From Sulfitobacter geojensis (GTDB lineage: Bacteria; Pseudomonadota; Alphaproteobacteria; Rhodobacterales; Rhodobacteraceae), in assembly GCF_000622325.1 (NCBI RefSeq), contig NZ_JASE01000005.1, positions 1,984,001-2,048,000 of the forward strand: a stretch of DNA of 64,000 bases, written 5' to 3'. The notes below the pieces were generated by a model. That model was not told the origin of the DNA, searched no databases, and saw nothing but the letters and a program-made list of their open reading frames with translations. Made by a program: the position numbers and the translations under genes. Shown here piece after piece: positions 35,908 through 44,981 of this stretch (position 1 is the stretch's first letter; each line of letters begins with the position of its first letter).

Positions 35908-36899
35908 TCTTTGGCCCTGTTCCCTTGCGTGAAGCCGAAGGTGCCGTGCTGGCGCATTCGGTCGCGGTGCGTCAGCGGCGCCTGCGCAAAGGCCGCGTGC
36001 TTGGCCGCGCCGACATCGCCGCTTTGGCAGAGGCGCAGATCGACATGGTAATCGTCGCCCGACTTGAGGCGGGGGACGTGGGCGAAAATGAAGCTGCCAC
36101 CACGCTTGCGAAAGCGGTGCTTGGCAGCGGGCAGGGATTGGACGTAACACCCGCGTTTACAGGTCGCGTTAACCTTCTGGCGCAAGGGGCCGGCGTGGTG
36201 CAGTTGGATGTCGCAGCACTTGAAGCGGTGAATGCGGTGGACCCGATGATCACAATTGCGACAGTGCCCCCGCATGGCCAGTTGGCCAATGGCGGCATGG
36301 CCGCGACGATCAAAATCATCTCTTATGCTGTTTCGGGCAGCGCGTTGCAGCGGGCGGTTGGTGCCGCTGGCAAAGGCGCGATATCGCTGGCCCGACCGGT
36401 GCTGCATACCGCAACATTGATTATCACAGAGATCCCCGGCGGTGCAGGAGACAAAGGGCGCAAGGCGATTGCGGACCGGCTGGCGGCACTTGATGTTGCG
36501 CTGGACGCCGTGGTGATGGTGCCGCATGAACGCGATGCTTTGGCGGCGGCCCTATCGGCCACGCAAAGTGATCTTGTTCTGGTGCTAACGGGCTCTGCCA
36601 CGTCGGATCCGCAGGACGTTGGACCGTCTGCCTTGCGTGCCGCAGGCGGGCAGGTGGAACGCTTTGGCATGCCGGTTGATCCGGGTAACCTGTTGTTCAC
36701 CGGCGACCTTTTGGGGCGCCCGGTGATAGGTTTGCCCGGATGCGCGCGCGCGCCGGCGCTGAACGGTGCGGATTGGGTGCTATCGCGGATTGTCTGCGGT
36801 GTGCCTGTCACCGCGCGGGATATTGCGGGCATGGGGGTGGGCGGATTGCTTAAGGAAATCCCGACCCGTCCGCAACCGCGGCGCGGGGCCAAGCCCTAA
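35904..36899 (+). CDS. Molybdopterin-binding protein (MoeA/MoaB-like domain)
   Basis: A 331-residue soluble protein with a molybdopterin-binding fold (about 165-315). It includes DLVLVLTGSATSDPQDVGPS and GMPVDPGNLLFTGDLLGRPV followed by GLPGCARAP. The first part resembles an SAF-like or MoeA N-terminal region. It lacks parts of full-length MoeA, so its exact step, probably cofactor handling or modification for the hydroxylase downstream, is uncertain. It is translationally coupled to xdhC by a 4-bp overlap. Confidence 0.82.
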   Translation: MIFGPVPLREAEGAVLAHSVAVRQRRLRKGRVLGRADIAALAEAQIDMVIVARLEAGDVGENEAATTLAKAVLGSGQGLDVTPAFTGRVNLLAQGAGVVQLDVAALEAVNAVDPMITIATVPPHGQLANGGMAATIKIISYAVSGSALQRAVGAAGKGAISLARPVLHTATLIITEIPGGAGDKGRKAIADRLAALDVALDAVVMVPHERDALAAALSATQSDLVLVLTGSATSDPQDVGPSALRAAGGQVERFGMPVDPGNLLFTGDLLGRPVIGLPGCARAPALNGADWVLSRIVCGVPVTARDIAGMGVGGLLKEIPTRPQPRRGAKP

Positions 36900-37074
36900 G
36901 CGGGAGGCAAACAGGCGTGCGGCGGCTGTGCTGTCTGGACCGGCAACCGGACGGGAAGGACGCGGGGTTTTTCCGATTATTCCGTCATATCGCAAAAACT
37001 ATTGAATTTGTTATTCTCAACTGCGCTTGCCCGTGGTTAACTCCCCTCAAACACGAACACCAAGGGAGGATATT

Positions 37075-37560
37075 ATGACACAGGTCAAAATGACCGTGAA
37101 CGGCAAGACGGCGACTGGCGAGGTCGAAGGCCGCACGCTGTTGGCGCAGTTTTTGCGTGATGATCAAGGGCTTACAGGCACACACATCGGGTGTGATACC
37201 AGCCAGTGCGGGGCCTGCGTGGTCCATGTAAATGGCGAGGCGGTCAAATCCTGCACCATGCTGGCCGTCGAGGCCGAAGGCGCTGTGGTTGACACGATCG
37301 AAGGGCAGGCAGCAGCGGACGGCACGCTTAACGTGATCCAGCAGGCGTTTCAGGACCACCACGGGTTGCAATGCGGTTTCTGCACGCCGGGCATGGTGAT
37401 GTCGGCGGCGGCCTTGCTGAAAGAGAACCCCAAGCCCACCGAAGCGGATGTGCGCCACTATCTTGACGGCAACATCTGCCGTTGCACCGGCTATCACAAC
37501 ATCGTCAAGGCGATCATGGCCGCATCCGGTCAGGATGTCAGCGCGATAGCAGCTGAATAA
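37075..37560 (+). CDS. (2Fe-2S)-binding small subunit of a CO dehydrogenase/xanthine dehydrogenase-type hydroxylase
   Basis: A 161-residue CoxS-like subunit with two [2Fe-2S] clusters. The N-terminal ferredoxin-like set is [16 protein letters not shown] plus a later Cys (C40, C45, C48, C60). The C-terminal set is [11 protein letters not shown] and [14 protein letters not shown]. It passes electrons from the molybdenum site to FAD. The ATG at 37075 follows a strong GGGAGGA site. It heads the S-L-M operon, with a decayed gene between it and the large subunit. Confidence 0.95.
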   Translation: MTQVKMTVNGKTATGEVEGRTLLAQFLRDDQGLTGTHIGCDTSQCGACVVHVNGEAVKSCTMLAVEAEGAVVDTIEGQAAADGTLNVIQQAFQDHHGLQCGFCTPGMVMSAAALLKENPKPTEADVRHYLDGNICRCTGYHNIVKAIMAASGQDVSAIAAE

Positions 37561-37762
37561 GTGACGGGCCCTGATTTCATCGAGACCGGCACAGACGACA
37601 GGGACGCCACAGCGGCGTTCTTTCACAACGTCATGGGCTGGACTCGGGAAAGCATGGGCGGGGGGCACCTTGATGGGAGAGATCGCGGATGCCCCCGGTT
37701 TTGGCAGCTTTGCCACCTGCACTGATCCGCGCGGCGTGCGGTTCGGTTTGCATCAGAATTAG
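37561..37762 (+). pseudogene. Decayed VOC (glyoxalase/bleomycin-resistance) family gene
   Basis: Directly after the coxS-like stop, a GTG-started frame reads VTGPDFIETGTDDRDATAAF then FHNVMGWTRESMGG. The matching end, MGEIADAPGFGSFATCTDPR followed by GVRFGLHQN and stop, is in the +1 frame. The pieces resemble the two ends of a VOC protein of about 115 residues, with the middle deleted and a frameshift near 37655. The GGGGGG run there is a likely slip site. Its remains sit inside the hydroxylase operon, suggesting recent loss of an accessory gene. The family assignment is from memory of VOC ends. Confidence 0.7.
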
Positions 37763-37849
37763 GGGCGCGGGGCGTGCGTGATGTGTGCCAATGTCAGACC
37801 CCACCAAACGCAAGGTGCATATTCTGCACCAATCTAGGGAGGAAATATT

Positions 37850-40213
37850 ATGCCTAAGGACGGCGGAGTTGGTGCCAGCAGCAAGCGGCGCGAAGACGTC
37901 CGGTTTTTGACCGGAAATGGCAAGTATACTGATGATATCAACATGCGGGGGCAGGCCTATGTGCATTTCCTGCGCTCTGATGTGGCTCATGGCACGCTGA
38001 CCAAAGTCGACACGTCGGCCGCAGCCGCGATGCCCGGTGTGGTACAGATTTTTACCGGTGAAGATTTTGCAGAAATCGGCGGTATGCCCTGCGGCTGGCA
38101 GGTCACTGACAAACATGGCGACCCGATGCAGGAACCCAAACACCCTGTGCTCGCCCACGGCAAAGTGCGCCATGTCGGCGAACCGATTGCCGCTGTTGTC
38201 GCCGAGACGCTGGCGCAGGCCCGTGATGCAGCGGAAGCCATTGAGGTCGACATCGCAGAACTGCCCGCCGTGGTGAATATGAAAGATGCAGTCAAGGATG
38301 GTGCACCCAAGGTGCACGACGATCTGCCCGGAAACCTTTGTTATGACTGGGGTTTTGTTGAAGAGAACAAAGGCGCGGTTGACGAGGCGTTCAAGAACGC
38401 GGCCCATGTCACCACGCTTGAGTTGACCAACAACCGTCTGGTCGCGAACCCGATGGAACCCCGTGTGGCCGTGGGCGATTACGACCGCTCTGATGGGGAG
38501 CACACGCTTTATACCACCTCGCAGAACCCGCATGTCATCCGTCTGCTGATGGGCGCGTTTGTGTTGGGCATTCCTGAACACAAGCTGCGTGTGGTTGCGC
38601 CGGATGTGGGCGGTGGTTTTGGCACCAAGATTTTCCATTATCAGGAAGAAGCATTCTGTACCTTTGCGGCAAAGGCCGTAAACCGTCCGGTCAAATGGAC
38701 CTCAACCCGTTCCGAGGCATTTGTATCGGATGCCCATGGCCGCGACCATGTGACCAAGATCGAATTGGCGCTGGATGCAGACAACAACTTTACCGCGCTA
38801 CGCACTGATACTTACGCCAACATGGGCGCGTATCTGTCGACCTTCGCGCCCTCTGTGCCGACGTGGCTGCATGGCACGCTGATGGCAGGCAACTACAAGA
38901 CGCCGCTTATCTATGTGAACGTGAAGGCAGTGTTTACCAATACGGTGCCGGTGGATGCGTATCGCGGTGCGGGCCGTCCCGAAGCAACCTATCAGCTTGA
39001 GCGCTTGGTCGATATGGCCGCGCATGAGCTGGGCGTCGATCCGATTGCCCTGCGCCGTCAGAACTTTATCACCGAGTTCCCTTATGCCACGCCCGTCGCG
39101 GTGGAATATGACACCGGCGATTACAACGCGACGATGGACAAGCTTGAGGAAATGACGGACATGTCCGGCTTTGAGGCGCGGCGCAAGGCGTCAGAGGCCA
39201 AGGGCAAGCTGCGCGGTTTTGGTGTGAATTGCTACATCGAGGCCTGCGGCATCGCGCCGTCAAACCTTGTGGGTCAGCTGGGCGCGCGTGCGGGTCTATA
39301 CGAATCCGCTACGGTACGCGTTAACGCGACCGGTGGTTTGGTCGTGATGACCGGTTCGCACAGCCACGGGCAGGGGCACGAGACGTCCTTTGCGCAAGTG
39401 GTGGCCGAGATGATCGGCATTGACGAAAGCATGATTGATATTGTGCACGGCGATACCTCCAAAGTGCCGATGGGCATGGGGACCTATGGTTCCCGTTCGA
39501 TCGCCGTAGGCGGATCGGCCATGGTCCGCGCGACGGAGAAAATCATCGCCAAGGCCAAGAAGATCGCGTCGCACCTGCTCGAAGCCTCCGAAGGGGATAT
39601 CGAGTTGAAAGACGGTGCGTTCAGCGTTGCGGGCACGGATAAATCCGTCGCTTGGGGCGATGTGACACTGGCTGCATATGTGCCGCATAACTATCCGCTG
39701 GATGACATCGAACCGGGTCTGGAAGAGACGGCGTTTTATGACCCGTCAAACTTTACCTATCCGTCGGGCGCATATGCCTGTGAGGTGGAGCTGGACCCCG
39801 AAACGGGTCAGGTCACCATCGAAAGCTTTGCGGCAGCGGATGATTTCGGCAATATCATCAACCCGATGATTGTGACCGGTCAGGTACATGGCGGGATCGC
39901 GCAGGGTGTCGGTCAGGCGCTGCTTGAAAATTGCGCCTATGACGAAGACGGCCAGTTGTTGAGTGCATCCTACATGGATTACGCGATGCCACGGGCCAGT
40001 GATTTGCCATTCTATGATGTGGATCATTCGTGCCAGACGCCGTGTACGCATAACCCCTTGGGGGTAAAGGGCTGCGGTGAAGCGGGGGCGATTGGATCGC
40101 CGCCAGCCGTGGTGAATGCTGTGATCAACGCGATGCGGTCCGGCGGGCATGATGTAAAACACATTGATATGCCTGTGTCACCCAGCCGTGTTTGGGCAGC
40201 GATGAACGGGTAA
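37850..40213 (+). CDS. Molybdopterin-binding large subunit, form II CO dehydrogenase/xanthine dehydrogenase family
   Basis: A 787-residue catalytic subunit of a molybdenum hydroxylase. The active-site loop is AYRGAGR at residues 370-376, the form II signature, rather than the AYxCSFR loop of true aerobic CO dehydrogenase. Further cofactor motifs are DVGGGFGTKIFHYQEE, TGSHSHGQGHETSFAQVV and GVKGCGEAGAIGSPPA, the last holding the catalytic glutamate. The real substrate is therefore unknown: an aldehyde, aromatic or N-heterocycle is as likely as CO. It is coded between the small and FAD subunits, with xdhC upstream. Confidence 0.94.
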   Translation: MPKDGGVGASSKRREDVRFLTGNGKYTDDINMRGQAYVHFLRSDVAHGTLTKVDTSAAAAMPGVVQIFTGEDFAEIGGMPCGWQVTDKHGDPMQEPKHPVLAHGKVRHVGEPIAAVVAETLAQARDAAEAIEVDIAELPAVVNMKDAVKDGAPKVHDDLPGNLCYDWGFVEENKGAVDEAFKNAAHVTTLELTNNRLVANPMEPRVAVGDYDRSDGEHTLYTTSQNPHVIRLLMGAFVLGIPEHKLRVVAPDVGGGFGTKIFHYQEEAFCTFAAKAVNRPVKWTSTRSEAFVSDAHGRDHVTKIELALDADNNFTALRTDTYANMGAYLSTFAPSVPTWLHGTLMAGNYKTPLIYVNVKAVFTNTVPVDAYRGAGRPEATYQLERLVDMAAHELGVDPIALRRQNFITEFPYATPVAVEYDTGDYNATMDKLEEMTDMSGFEARRKASEAKGKLRGFGVNCYIEACGIAPSNLVGQLGARAGLYESATVRVNATGGLVVMTGSHSHGQGHETSFAQVVAEMIGIDESMIDIVHGDTSKVPMGMGTYGSRSIAVGGSAMVRATEKIIAKAKKIASHLLEASEGDIELKDGAFSVAGTDKSVAWGDVTLAAYVPHNYPLDDIEPGLEETAFYDPSNFTYPSGAYACEVELDPETGQVTIESFAAADDFGNIINPMIVTGQVHGGIAQGVGQALLENCAYDEDGQLLSASYMDYAMPRASDLPFYDVDHSCQTPCTHNPLGVKGCGEAGAIGSPPAVVNAVINAMRSGGHDVKHIDMPVSPSRVWAAMNG

Positions 40214-40361
40214 GGCGCACGGTGCGGGGGCCGTGGGTCGTCGCACCGGTGCTGTTTGATGGAATGTTCGTGTCGTGCAAGCGCGAGACGAGTTTAAAGG
40301 CAAGATGAAGCAGGGGGTGCGTGGCACATGCAGCGTCGCCCCGGTGGAAAGGTAGAAGAGA

Positions 40362-41150
40362 ATGTATGATTTTGATGTAGAGCGGCCCGCAACAGTCGCG
40401 GAAGCGGTCGGTGCGCTGGGGCGTGAAGAAGCGCAACCCATGTCTGGGGGGCAAACTTTGATCCCGACATTGAAAGCACGGCTTGCAGCCCCGTCGGTTC
40501 TGGTGTCGCTGGGCGGGATCGAGGAAATGAAGGGTGTGTCGATGTCGGGCAGTCAGCTGTCCGTGGGCGGCGGCACCACCCATGCGACAGTCGCGCGCGA
40601 GGCGGCGGCGCATTATCCCGCATTGGCTGGCCTTGCGGCGCGGATCGGCGATCCGGCGGTGCGTAACCGGGGCACCATTGGCGGGTCCGTTGCAAACAAT
40701 GACCCTTCGGCCTGCTATCCGGCGGCTGTGTTGGGCAGCGGGGCGACTGTTGTCACCAACCAACGCGAGATTGCGGCGGACGACTACTTTCTGGGTATGT
40801 TCGAAACAGCCCTTGAAGAAGGTGAGATTGTAACAGCGGTGAACTTTCCGATCCCGACGGCCGCGCATTACGAAAAAATGATCCAGCCCGCGTCGCGCTT
40901 CCCGTTGGTTGCGGTCTTTGTGGCAAAATTCGCAGACGGCGTGCGCGTTGCGGTGACAGGGGCGTCCAACAATGGCGTGTTCCGCTGGACCGAAGCCGAA
41001 GAAGCACTGAGCGCGAATTTCTCTGCCGACGCGGTCGCGGAGTTGAAGGCCGACGGGTCCGAGATGATCAGTGATTTGCACGGGACAGGTGCCTATCGCG
41101 CGCATCTGGTTGGTGTAATGACCAAACGGGCCGTCGCCGCCATTTCCTGA
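40362..41150 (+). CDS. FAD-binding medium subunit of the molybdenum hydroxylase
   Basis: A 262-residue CoxM-like subunit. It opens YDFDVERPATVAEAVGALG. FAD-binding signatures are SGGQTLIPTLKARLAAPSVL and VRNRGTIGGSVANNDPSACY, and the C-terminal CO_deh_flav_C part ends the protein. It receives electrons from the small subunit clusters. It follows the large subunit gene after 148 bp, giving the order S-L-M instead of the M-S-L order of classic coxMSL. A terminator follows. Confidence 0.94.
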   Translation: MYDFDVERPATVAEAVGALGREEAQPMSGGQTLIPTLKARLAAPSVLVSLGGIEEMKGVSMSGSQLSVGGGTTHATVAREAAAHYPALAGLAARIGDPAVRNRGTIGGSVANNDPSACYPAAVLGSGATVVTNQREIAADDYFLGMFETALEEGEIVTAVNFPIPTAAHYEKMIQPASRFPLVAVFVAKFADGVRVAVTGASNNGVFRWTEAEEALSANFSADAVAELKADGSEMISDLHGTGAYRAHLVGVMTKRAVAAIS

Positions 41151-41172
41151 TCCCGAAACCGTTTGACGAGAC

Positions 41173-41204
41173 AAAGCCGCGCGCCGTTGGGTGCGCGGCT
41201 TTTT
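41173..41204 (+). terminator. Intrinsic terminator of the hydroxylase operon
   Basis: Arms AAAGCCGCGC (41173-41182) and GCGCGGCTTT (41193-41202) are followed by more T, 22 bp after the FAD-subunit stop codon. Confidence 0.9.
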
Positions 41205-41300
41205 GCTGTTGATATTGAATAGCGGAACCTCTTGCCCCGATATCGGTTGTCCGACCAAGGCCAGTAAAACTGGCGATAGATTCCCAGTGAGGACACAACA

Positions 41301-42992
41301 ATGAAAAAGCTATTCCGATCCACAACCGCCCTTGGCATGAGTTTGGCCCTCGCATGGCCTGCGACCGGTTTCGCGCAAGATCTTGATACTTGTGATGTAA
41401 CGGCAGAAATCCCGCTGTTTCCTTGCACGGTTGAGGGCACTGTGATCCGCAGTGCTGAAGAGCTGAGCAAAATCGTTGCCGAGACGGAGGTGCCGCAGGT
41501 ACAGCAACAAGATAGCGTGGCCGTAGAACGCGGTAATGTTGACGCGCAAGACGAACAAGCCCGCAAAGATGCTGAGGCCGCAGCAGCAGCGCAAGCGCAA
41601 GCAGAGGCTGATGCCGCAGCGCAAGCAGAGGCTGATGCCGCAGCTGAGGCAGAAGCTGAGGCCGCAGCGCAAGCGGAGGCTGTTGCTGCAGCAAAGGCGC
41701 AAGCTGAAGCGGATGCGGCAGCGATAGAAGCGGCGCGAGCCGAAGCGGATGCGGCCGCGCAGGCCGAGGCGGACGCCGAGGCTGCAAATCAGGCACAGGC
41801 CGATGCGGATGCGGCGGCAGCCGCGCAAGCTCAAGCCGACGCTGACGCCGCAGCGCAAGCGGAAGCGGAGCGTTTGGCGGCAGAGCAGGCGCAGGCCGAA
41901 GCCGACCGCGCCGCGCTGCGTGAAGAACGCGCCGCCGCACGACAAGCGGAACTGGACGCCGCCGCAGCAGCCGCCGCCGCAGCAGCCGAGGGGCAAAGCA
42001 ATGGCGAGGTGGTGACAGAGGAAATCGCCGAAGGTCAATTGCGTTCTTCCAGCGAGGAATTCGAAACTGCCGTGACCGGCGACGGCGCAGAGGCCGGCAG
42101 TGATGATGACAGCGGGCTTAGCAAGTTCGAAAAGGCTCTTTTGTTGGGGCTGGGCGCTGTGGCTGTCGGTGCGGTCCTGAAAAACGGCGACAAGGTTCTC
42201 AGCCGCTCTGGTGATCGTGTGGTGGTAGAGGACCCCAACGGCGACCTGCGCGTGTTGAAAGACGATGACGCGCTGATCCGCCGGGCTGGTGATCAGGTCG
42301 CGACGGAAACATTCGATGACGGTTCGTCACGCTCCATCGTGACCAAGCCGGACGGTTCGAAAATCATCACTGTGCGGGGCCGGGACGGCACGGTGTTGCG
42401 CCGCGTAAACATTGACGCGCAGGGCAACGAATATGTGTTGTTCGACGATCTGGCCCAAGAGGAACAGGTTGTGGTCACTGAATTGCCGCCGGTTAAACAA
42501 AGCTTTGCGGCAGTAGGCACACAGGACGAGGCCGCATTGCGCGCCGCGCTTGAGGCCGAGATGAACGCCGGACAGGACCGCCGCTTTTCACTGCGGCAGG
42601 TGCGCGACATCAAGCAGGTGCGTGCTTTGGCACCGGAGTTGGAGTTGGACGCGGTCCGCTTTGAAACCGGTTCTGCTGCAATCCGGCCCGAACAGGCCCG
42701 CAGCCTTGCCAAAATTGGCCGGACGCTAAGCGAATTGGTAGCAGCTGATCCACGCACGGTGATCCTTGTAGAAGGGCACACGGACGCGGTGGGCAGCGCG
42801 ACCTATAACCTTGCCCTGTCTGACCGTCGGGCCGAAACGGTGGCATTGGCATTGACCGAATATTTCGACGTGCCGCCGGAAAATATGGTCACGCAAGGCT
42901 ACGGGGAAAGTGCGCTAAAGGTGCTGACCCTTGCTGACGAGGTCAAGAACCGCCGCGCTGTTGTGCGCAACATTACCAACCTCCTGCGCTAA
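41301..42992 (+). CDS. OmpA family outer-membrane protein with Ala-rich coiled coil
   Basis: A 563-residue exported protein. The signal peptide is about 1-25 (KKLFRSTTALGMSLALAWPA, cleavage near GFAQ). A very Ala/Glu/Gln-rich helix spans about 80-235. A short hydrophobic stretch (ALLLGLGAVAVGAVL) lies near 275-290, then a polar beta-rich region. The C-terminal OmpA/Pal domain (about 455-560) has VILVEGHTDAVGSATYNLAL and SDRRAETVALAL. The OmpA domain should bind peptidoglycan, and the long helix could span the periplasm. The coding DNA contains tandem repeats. Flanking terminators isolate it as a single gene. Confidence 0.9.
   Translation: MKKLFRSTTALGMSLALAWPATGFAQDLDTCDVTAEIPLFPCTVEGTVIRSAEELSKIVAETEVPQVQQQDSVAVERGNVDAQDEQARKDAEAAAAAQAQAEADAAAQAEADAAAEAEAEAAAQAEAVAAAKAQAEADAAAIEAARAEADAAAQAEADAEAANQAQADADAAAAAQAQADADAAAQAEAERLAAEQAQAEADRAALREERAAARQAELDAAAAAAAAAAEGQSNGEVVTEEIAEGQLRSSSEEFETAVTGDGAEAGSDDDSGLSKFEKALLLGLGAVAVGAVLKNGDKVLSRSGDRVVVEDPNGDLRVLKDDDALIRRAGDQVATETFDDGSSRSIVTKPDGSKIITVRGRDGTVLRRVNIDAQGNEYVLFDDLAQEEQVVVTELPPVKQSFAAVGTQDEAALRAALEAEMNAGQDRRFSLRQVRDIKQVRALAPELELDAVRFETGSAAIRPEQARSLAKIGRTLSELVAADPRTVILVEGHTDAVGSATYNLALSDRRAETVALALTEYFDVPPENMVTQGYGESALKVLTLADEVKNRRAVVRNITNLLR
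41595..41642 (+). repeat. Perfect 24-bp tandem duplication in the OmpA-family gene
   Basis: Two identical adjacent 24-bp units that start GCGCAAGCAGAGGCTG encode AQAEADAA twice, within a longer degenerate Ala-rich repeat tract (about 41560-41990). Being exact and in frame, the copy number could change by slippage without breaking the protein. Confidence 0.85.
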
Positions 42993-43016
42993 ACTCTGCG
43001 CTCACGAAACAAATGA

Positions 43017-43053
43017 AAAGCCCCCGCGGAAATGTTCCGGCGGGGGCTTTTTG
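43017..43053. terminator. Bidirectional terminator between the OmpA-family gene and infC
   Basis: Arms AAAAGCCCCCGCGGAA and TTCCGGCGGGGGCTTTTT (one mismatch) around an ATG loop, with T-runs on both strands, between converging genes. Confidence 0.93.
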
Positions 43054-43079
43054 GTATTCTTGTTTTGAACGGTGCGGCC

Positions 43080-43625
43080 TTATTTCGGCAGCGGCCCGAT
43101 CAGCATGACCATCTGGCGGCCTTCCATCTTGGGGAAGTTTTCCACGCGGCCTGCGTCTTTGGTGTCTTCGGCGACACGTTCCAACAGCTCGCGGCCCAAG
43201 TTCTGGTGCGCCATCTCGCGGCCCCGGAAACGCAGGGTGATTTTGACCTTGTCGCCGTTCTCAAGAAACTTGAATACATTGCGCATCTTGACTTCATAGT
43301 CGTTCGTATCCGTGTTCGGACGGAACTTGACCTCTTTGATCTCGATGATCTTCTGCTTCTTGCGGGCTTCGGCTTCGCGTTTCTGCGTTTCGTATTTGAA
43401 TTTGCCGAAATCCATGATCTTGCAGACGGGCGGATTGGCGTTTGGCGAAATTTCCACCAGATCAAGCCCGGCCTCTTCGGCCATTTCCATAGCGCGCGCA
43501 GGCGTAACAACGCCGACATTCTCGCCATCAGCGCCAATCAGGCGAATTTCATTTGAACGGATGTTATCATTGACGCGCGGGCCGGTGTCACGTTGCGGCG
43601 GCGCATTATGTGGTCTGCGAGCGAT
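43080..43625 (-). CDS. infC: Translation initiation factor IF-3, with probable AUC start
   Basis: A 181-residue IF-3 that binds the 30S subunit and checks start-codon pairing. The N-domain has [20 protein letters not shown] and [20 protein letters not shown]. The linker is [18 protein letters not shown], and the C-domain has [18 protein letters not shown] and [17 protein letters not shown]. No ATG fits the family start. An AAAGGA site lies 8 nt before the codon ATC at 43625 ([12 protein letters not shown]). An in-frame GTG at 43649 lacks such a site. A rare start is typical of infC autoregulation. If GTG is used the protein has 189 residues. Confidence 0.93.
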   Translation of the reverse strand: MARRPHNAPPQRDTGPRVNDNIRSNEIRLIGADGENVGVVTPARAMEMAEEAGLDLVEISPNANPPVCKIMDFGKFKYETQKREAEARKKQKIIEIKEVKFRPNTDTNDYEVKMRNVFKFLENGDKVKITLRFRGREMAHQNLGRELLERVAEDTKDAGRVENFPKMEGRQMVMLIGPLPK

Positions 43626-43829
43626 GGTGGTGGTCCTTTGATTATTCACGATCTATCGAGGCCATAAAGTAGCTGTGACAGGCGGTATCTTCAAGCCGCT
43701 AAATTTCATCTGGGGGGGCTTTGCCGATTTATTCCCCCTTGCGCCTCGCGGCGCAGTTGCGCATTTGACCATCAAGCGGCCCAATGTCCATTGACGGCGG
43801 GCAGCATTCTGAAACTTGGGGATAAAAAT

Positions 43830-44906
43830 ATGAAGAATCTGGTTTGGATTGTCGTTGCAGCCATCGTCGCCGGCGTTGGCTATATGTTGTTTTCTGGCAA
43901 AACACCGACCGAGATGGTGAGTGAAGCCTCTGACGCGGTAAACGCGCCTGCGGCATTGGAAGCGGCATCAGAAGCGGTCGGTGAAGTCGCTGACGCGGCC
44001 AAGGAAACCGTTGCTGACGCTGTTGAGGCGACAGAAGACGCAGCCGAAGCAACAAGCGAAGCGGCAAGTGATGCTGTTGCGGCGACGAGCGAAGCTGCGA
44101 GCGATGCGGCGGCTGCAGTTGCTGACGCGACAGAAGGTGCGGTTGAGGCCGCAGGCGAAACAGCGGATGCCGCAGGCAAGGCAATTGCCGAAGCGGCAGA
44201 TGATGCGGTCGAGGCCGTTACCGGCACGGCAGAGACATCTGGCGATGCAGCGGCCGAAGCTGTGACATCAGTGACGCAAGACGCTGCGACTGCGACTGAA
44301 GCCGCCACAGATGCAGTTGAGCAGACCGCGACGACCGCCGGCGAAACTGCAAGTGAAGCGGCACAAGCGACGACCGAAGCCGCAGAGGCCACGGCTGAAG
44401 CGGCGACAGATGCTGCTGATGCGACGGCTGAAGCTGCAACGGATGCTGCCGACGCAACGGCTGAAGCAGCGACAGATGCTGCTACAGCCACAACCGAAGC
44501 TGCAACAGATGCCGCAAACGCGACCGCAGAGGCGGCAACGGATGCTGCCGACACCACCGCGCAAGCTGCTGATGCAACAGCGGAATCAGCGACAGAGGTT
44601 GCAACAGAGACTGCCGACGCTACAGCGGATGCGGCTGCGGATGTTGAAGCGGCCACGACGCAGGAGATTGAAGACGCTGCTCAGGCCGTGGCCGAAGGCA
44701 CTGAAACACCTGCCGAAGCGTCGCTGGTGGAGCAGTTGCTAAGTGTTGACGGTTTCGATCTGGAGAAAGTAACGGCGATGGTTGAAGAGTCCGAACTGGG
44801 CGCTTTGCAGAAAACCGTGCTGACCAAAGGTCTGAAATCAGCGCAGGACAATCCTGAATTGCTGCAGGTTGCTTTGGAGAAAATCCGCGAAGCTCTGGGC
44901 ATGTAA
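43830..44906 (+). CDS. Membrane-anchored Ala-rich protein with LEA-like 11-residue repeats
   Basis: A 358-residue protein. One N-terminal transmembrane helix lies at about 2-22 (KNLVWIVVAAIVAGVGYMLF). A roughly 260-residue Ala/Thr/Glu/Asp repeat helix follows, containing five successive 11-residue units of the ATAEAATDAAD type. A conserved-looking end starts SLVEQLLSVDGFDLEKVTAM. The repeat resembles group 3 LEA or apolipoprotein-like amphipathic helices, which protect or coat membranes; this is by pattern only. The ATG at 43830 is preceded by GGGGAT; an upstream in-frame start at 43791 seems unlikely. Confidence 0.82.
   Translation: MKNLVWIVVAAIVAGVGYMLFSGKTPTEMVSEASDAVNAPAALEAASEAVGEVADAAKETVADAVEATEDAAEATSEAASDAVAATSEAASDAAAAVADATEGAVEAAGETADAAGKAIAEAADDAVEAVTGTAETSGDAAAEAVTSVTQDAATATEAATDAVEQTATTAGETASEAAQATTEAAEATAEAATDAADATAEAATDAADATAEAATDAATATTEAATDAANATAEAATDAADTTAQAADATAESATEVATETADATADAAADVEAATTQEIEDAAQAVAEGTETPAEASLVEQLLSVDGFDLEKVTAMVEESELGALQKTVLTKGLKSAQDNPELLQVALEKIREALGM
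44388..44552 (+). repeat. Five tandem 33-bp units coding 11-residue repeats
   Basis: Five adjacent, diverged 33-bp units, each in frame and reading close to ATAEAATDAAD. Period 33 bp equals 11 residues, the period of LEA group 3 helices. Codons differ between units, so the repeat is kept at protein level and is not a recent DNA expansion. Confidence 0.88.
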
Positions 44907-44928
44907 TCGCGCCCCACATGGCAAAAAG

Positions 44929-44964
44929 AAACCCGCGTTCGAGATATCGAACGCGGGTTTTTTT
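44929..44964. terminator. Bidirectional terminator between the Ala-rich gene and fpr
   Basis: A perfect 14-bp stem, AAACCCGCGTTCGA at 44929-44942 and TCGAACGCGGGTTT at 44947-44960, loop GATA, with T-runs on both strands, between converging genes. Confidence 0.95.
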
Positions 44965-44981
44965 CTTTTCCGATCGGATGT

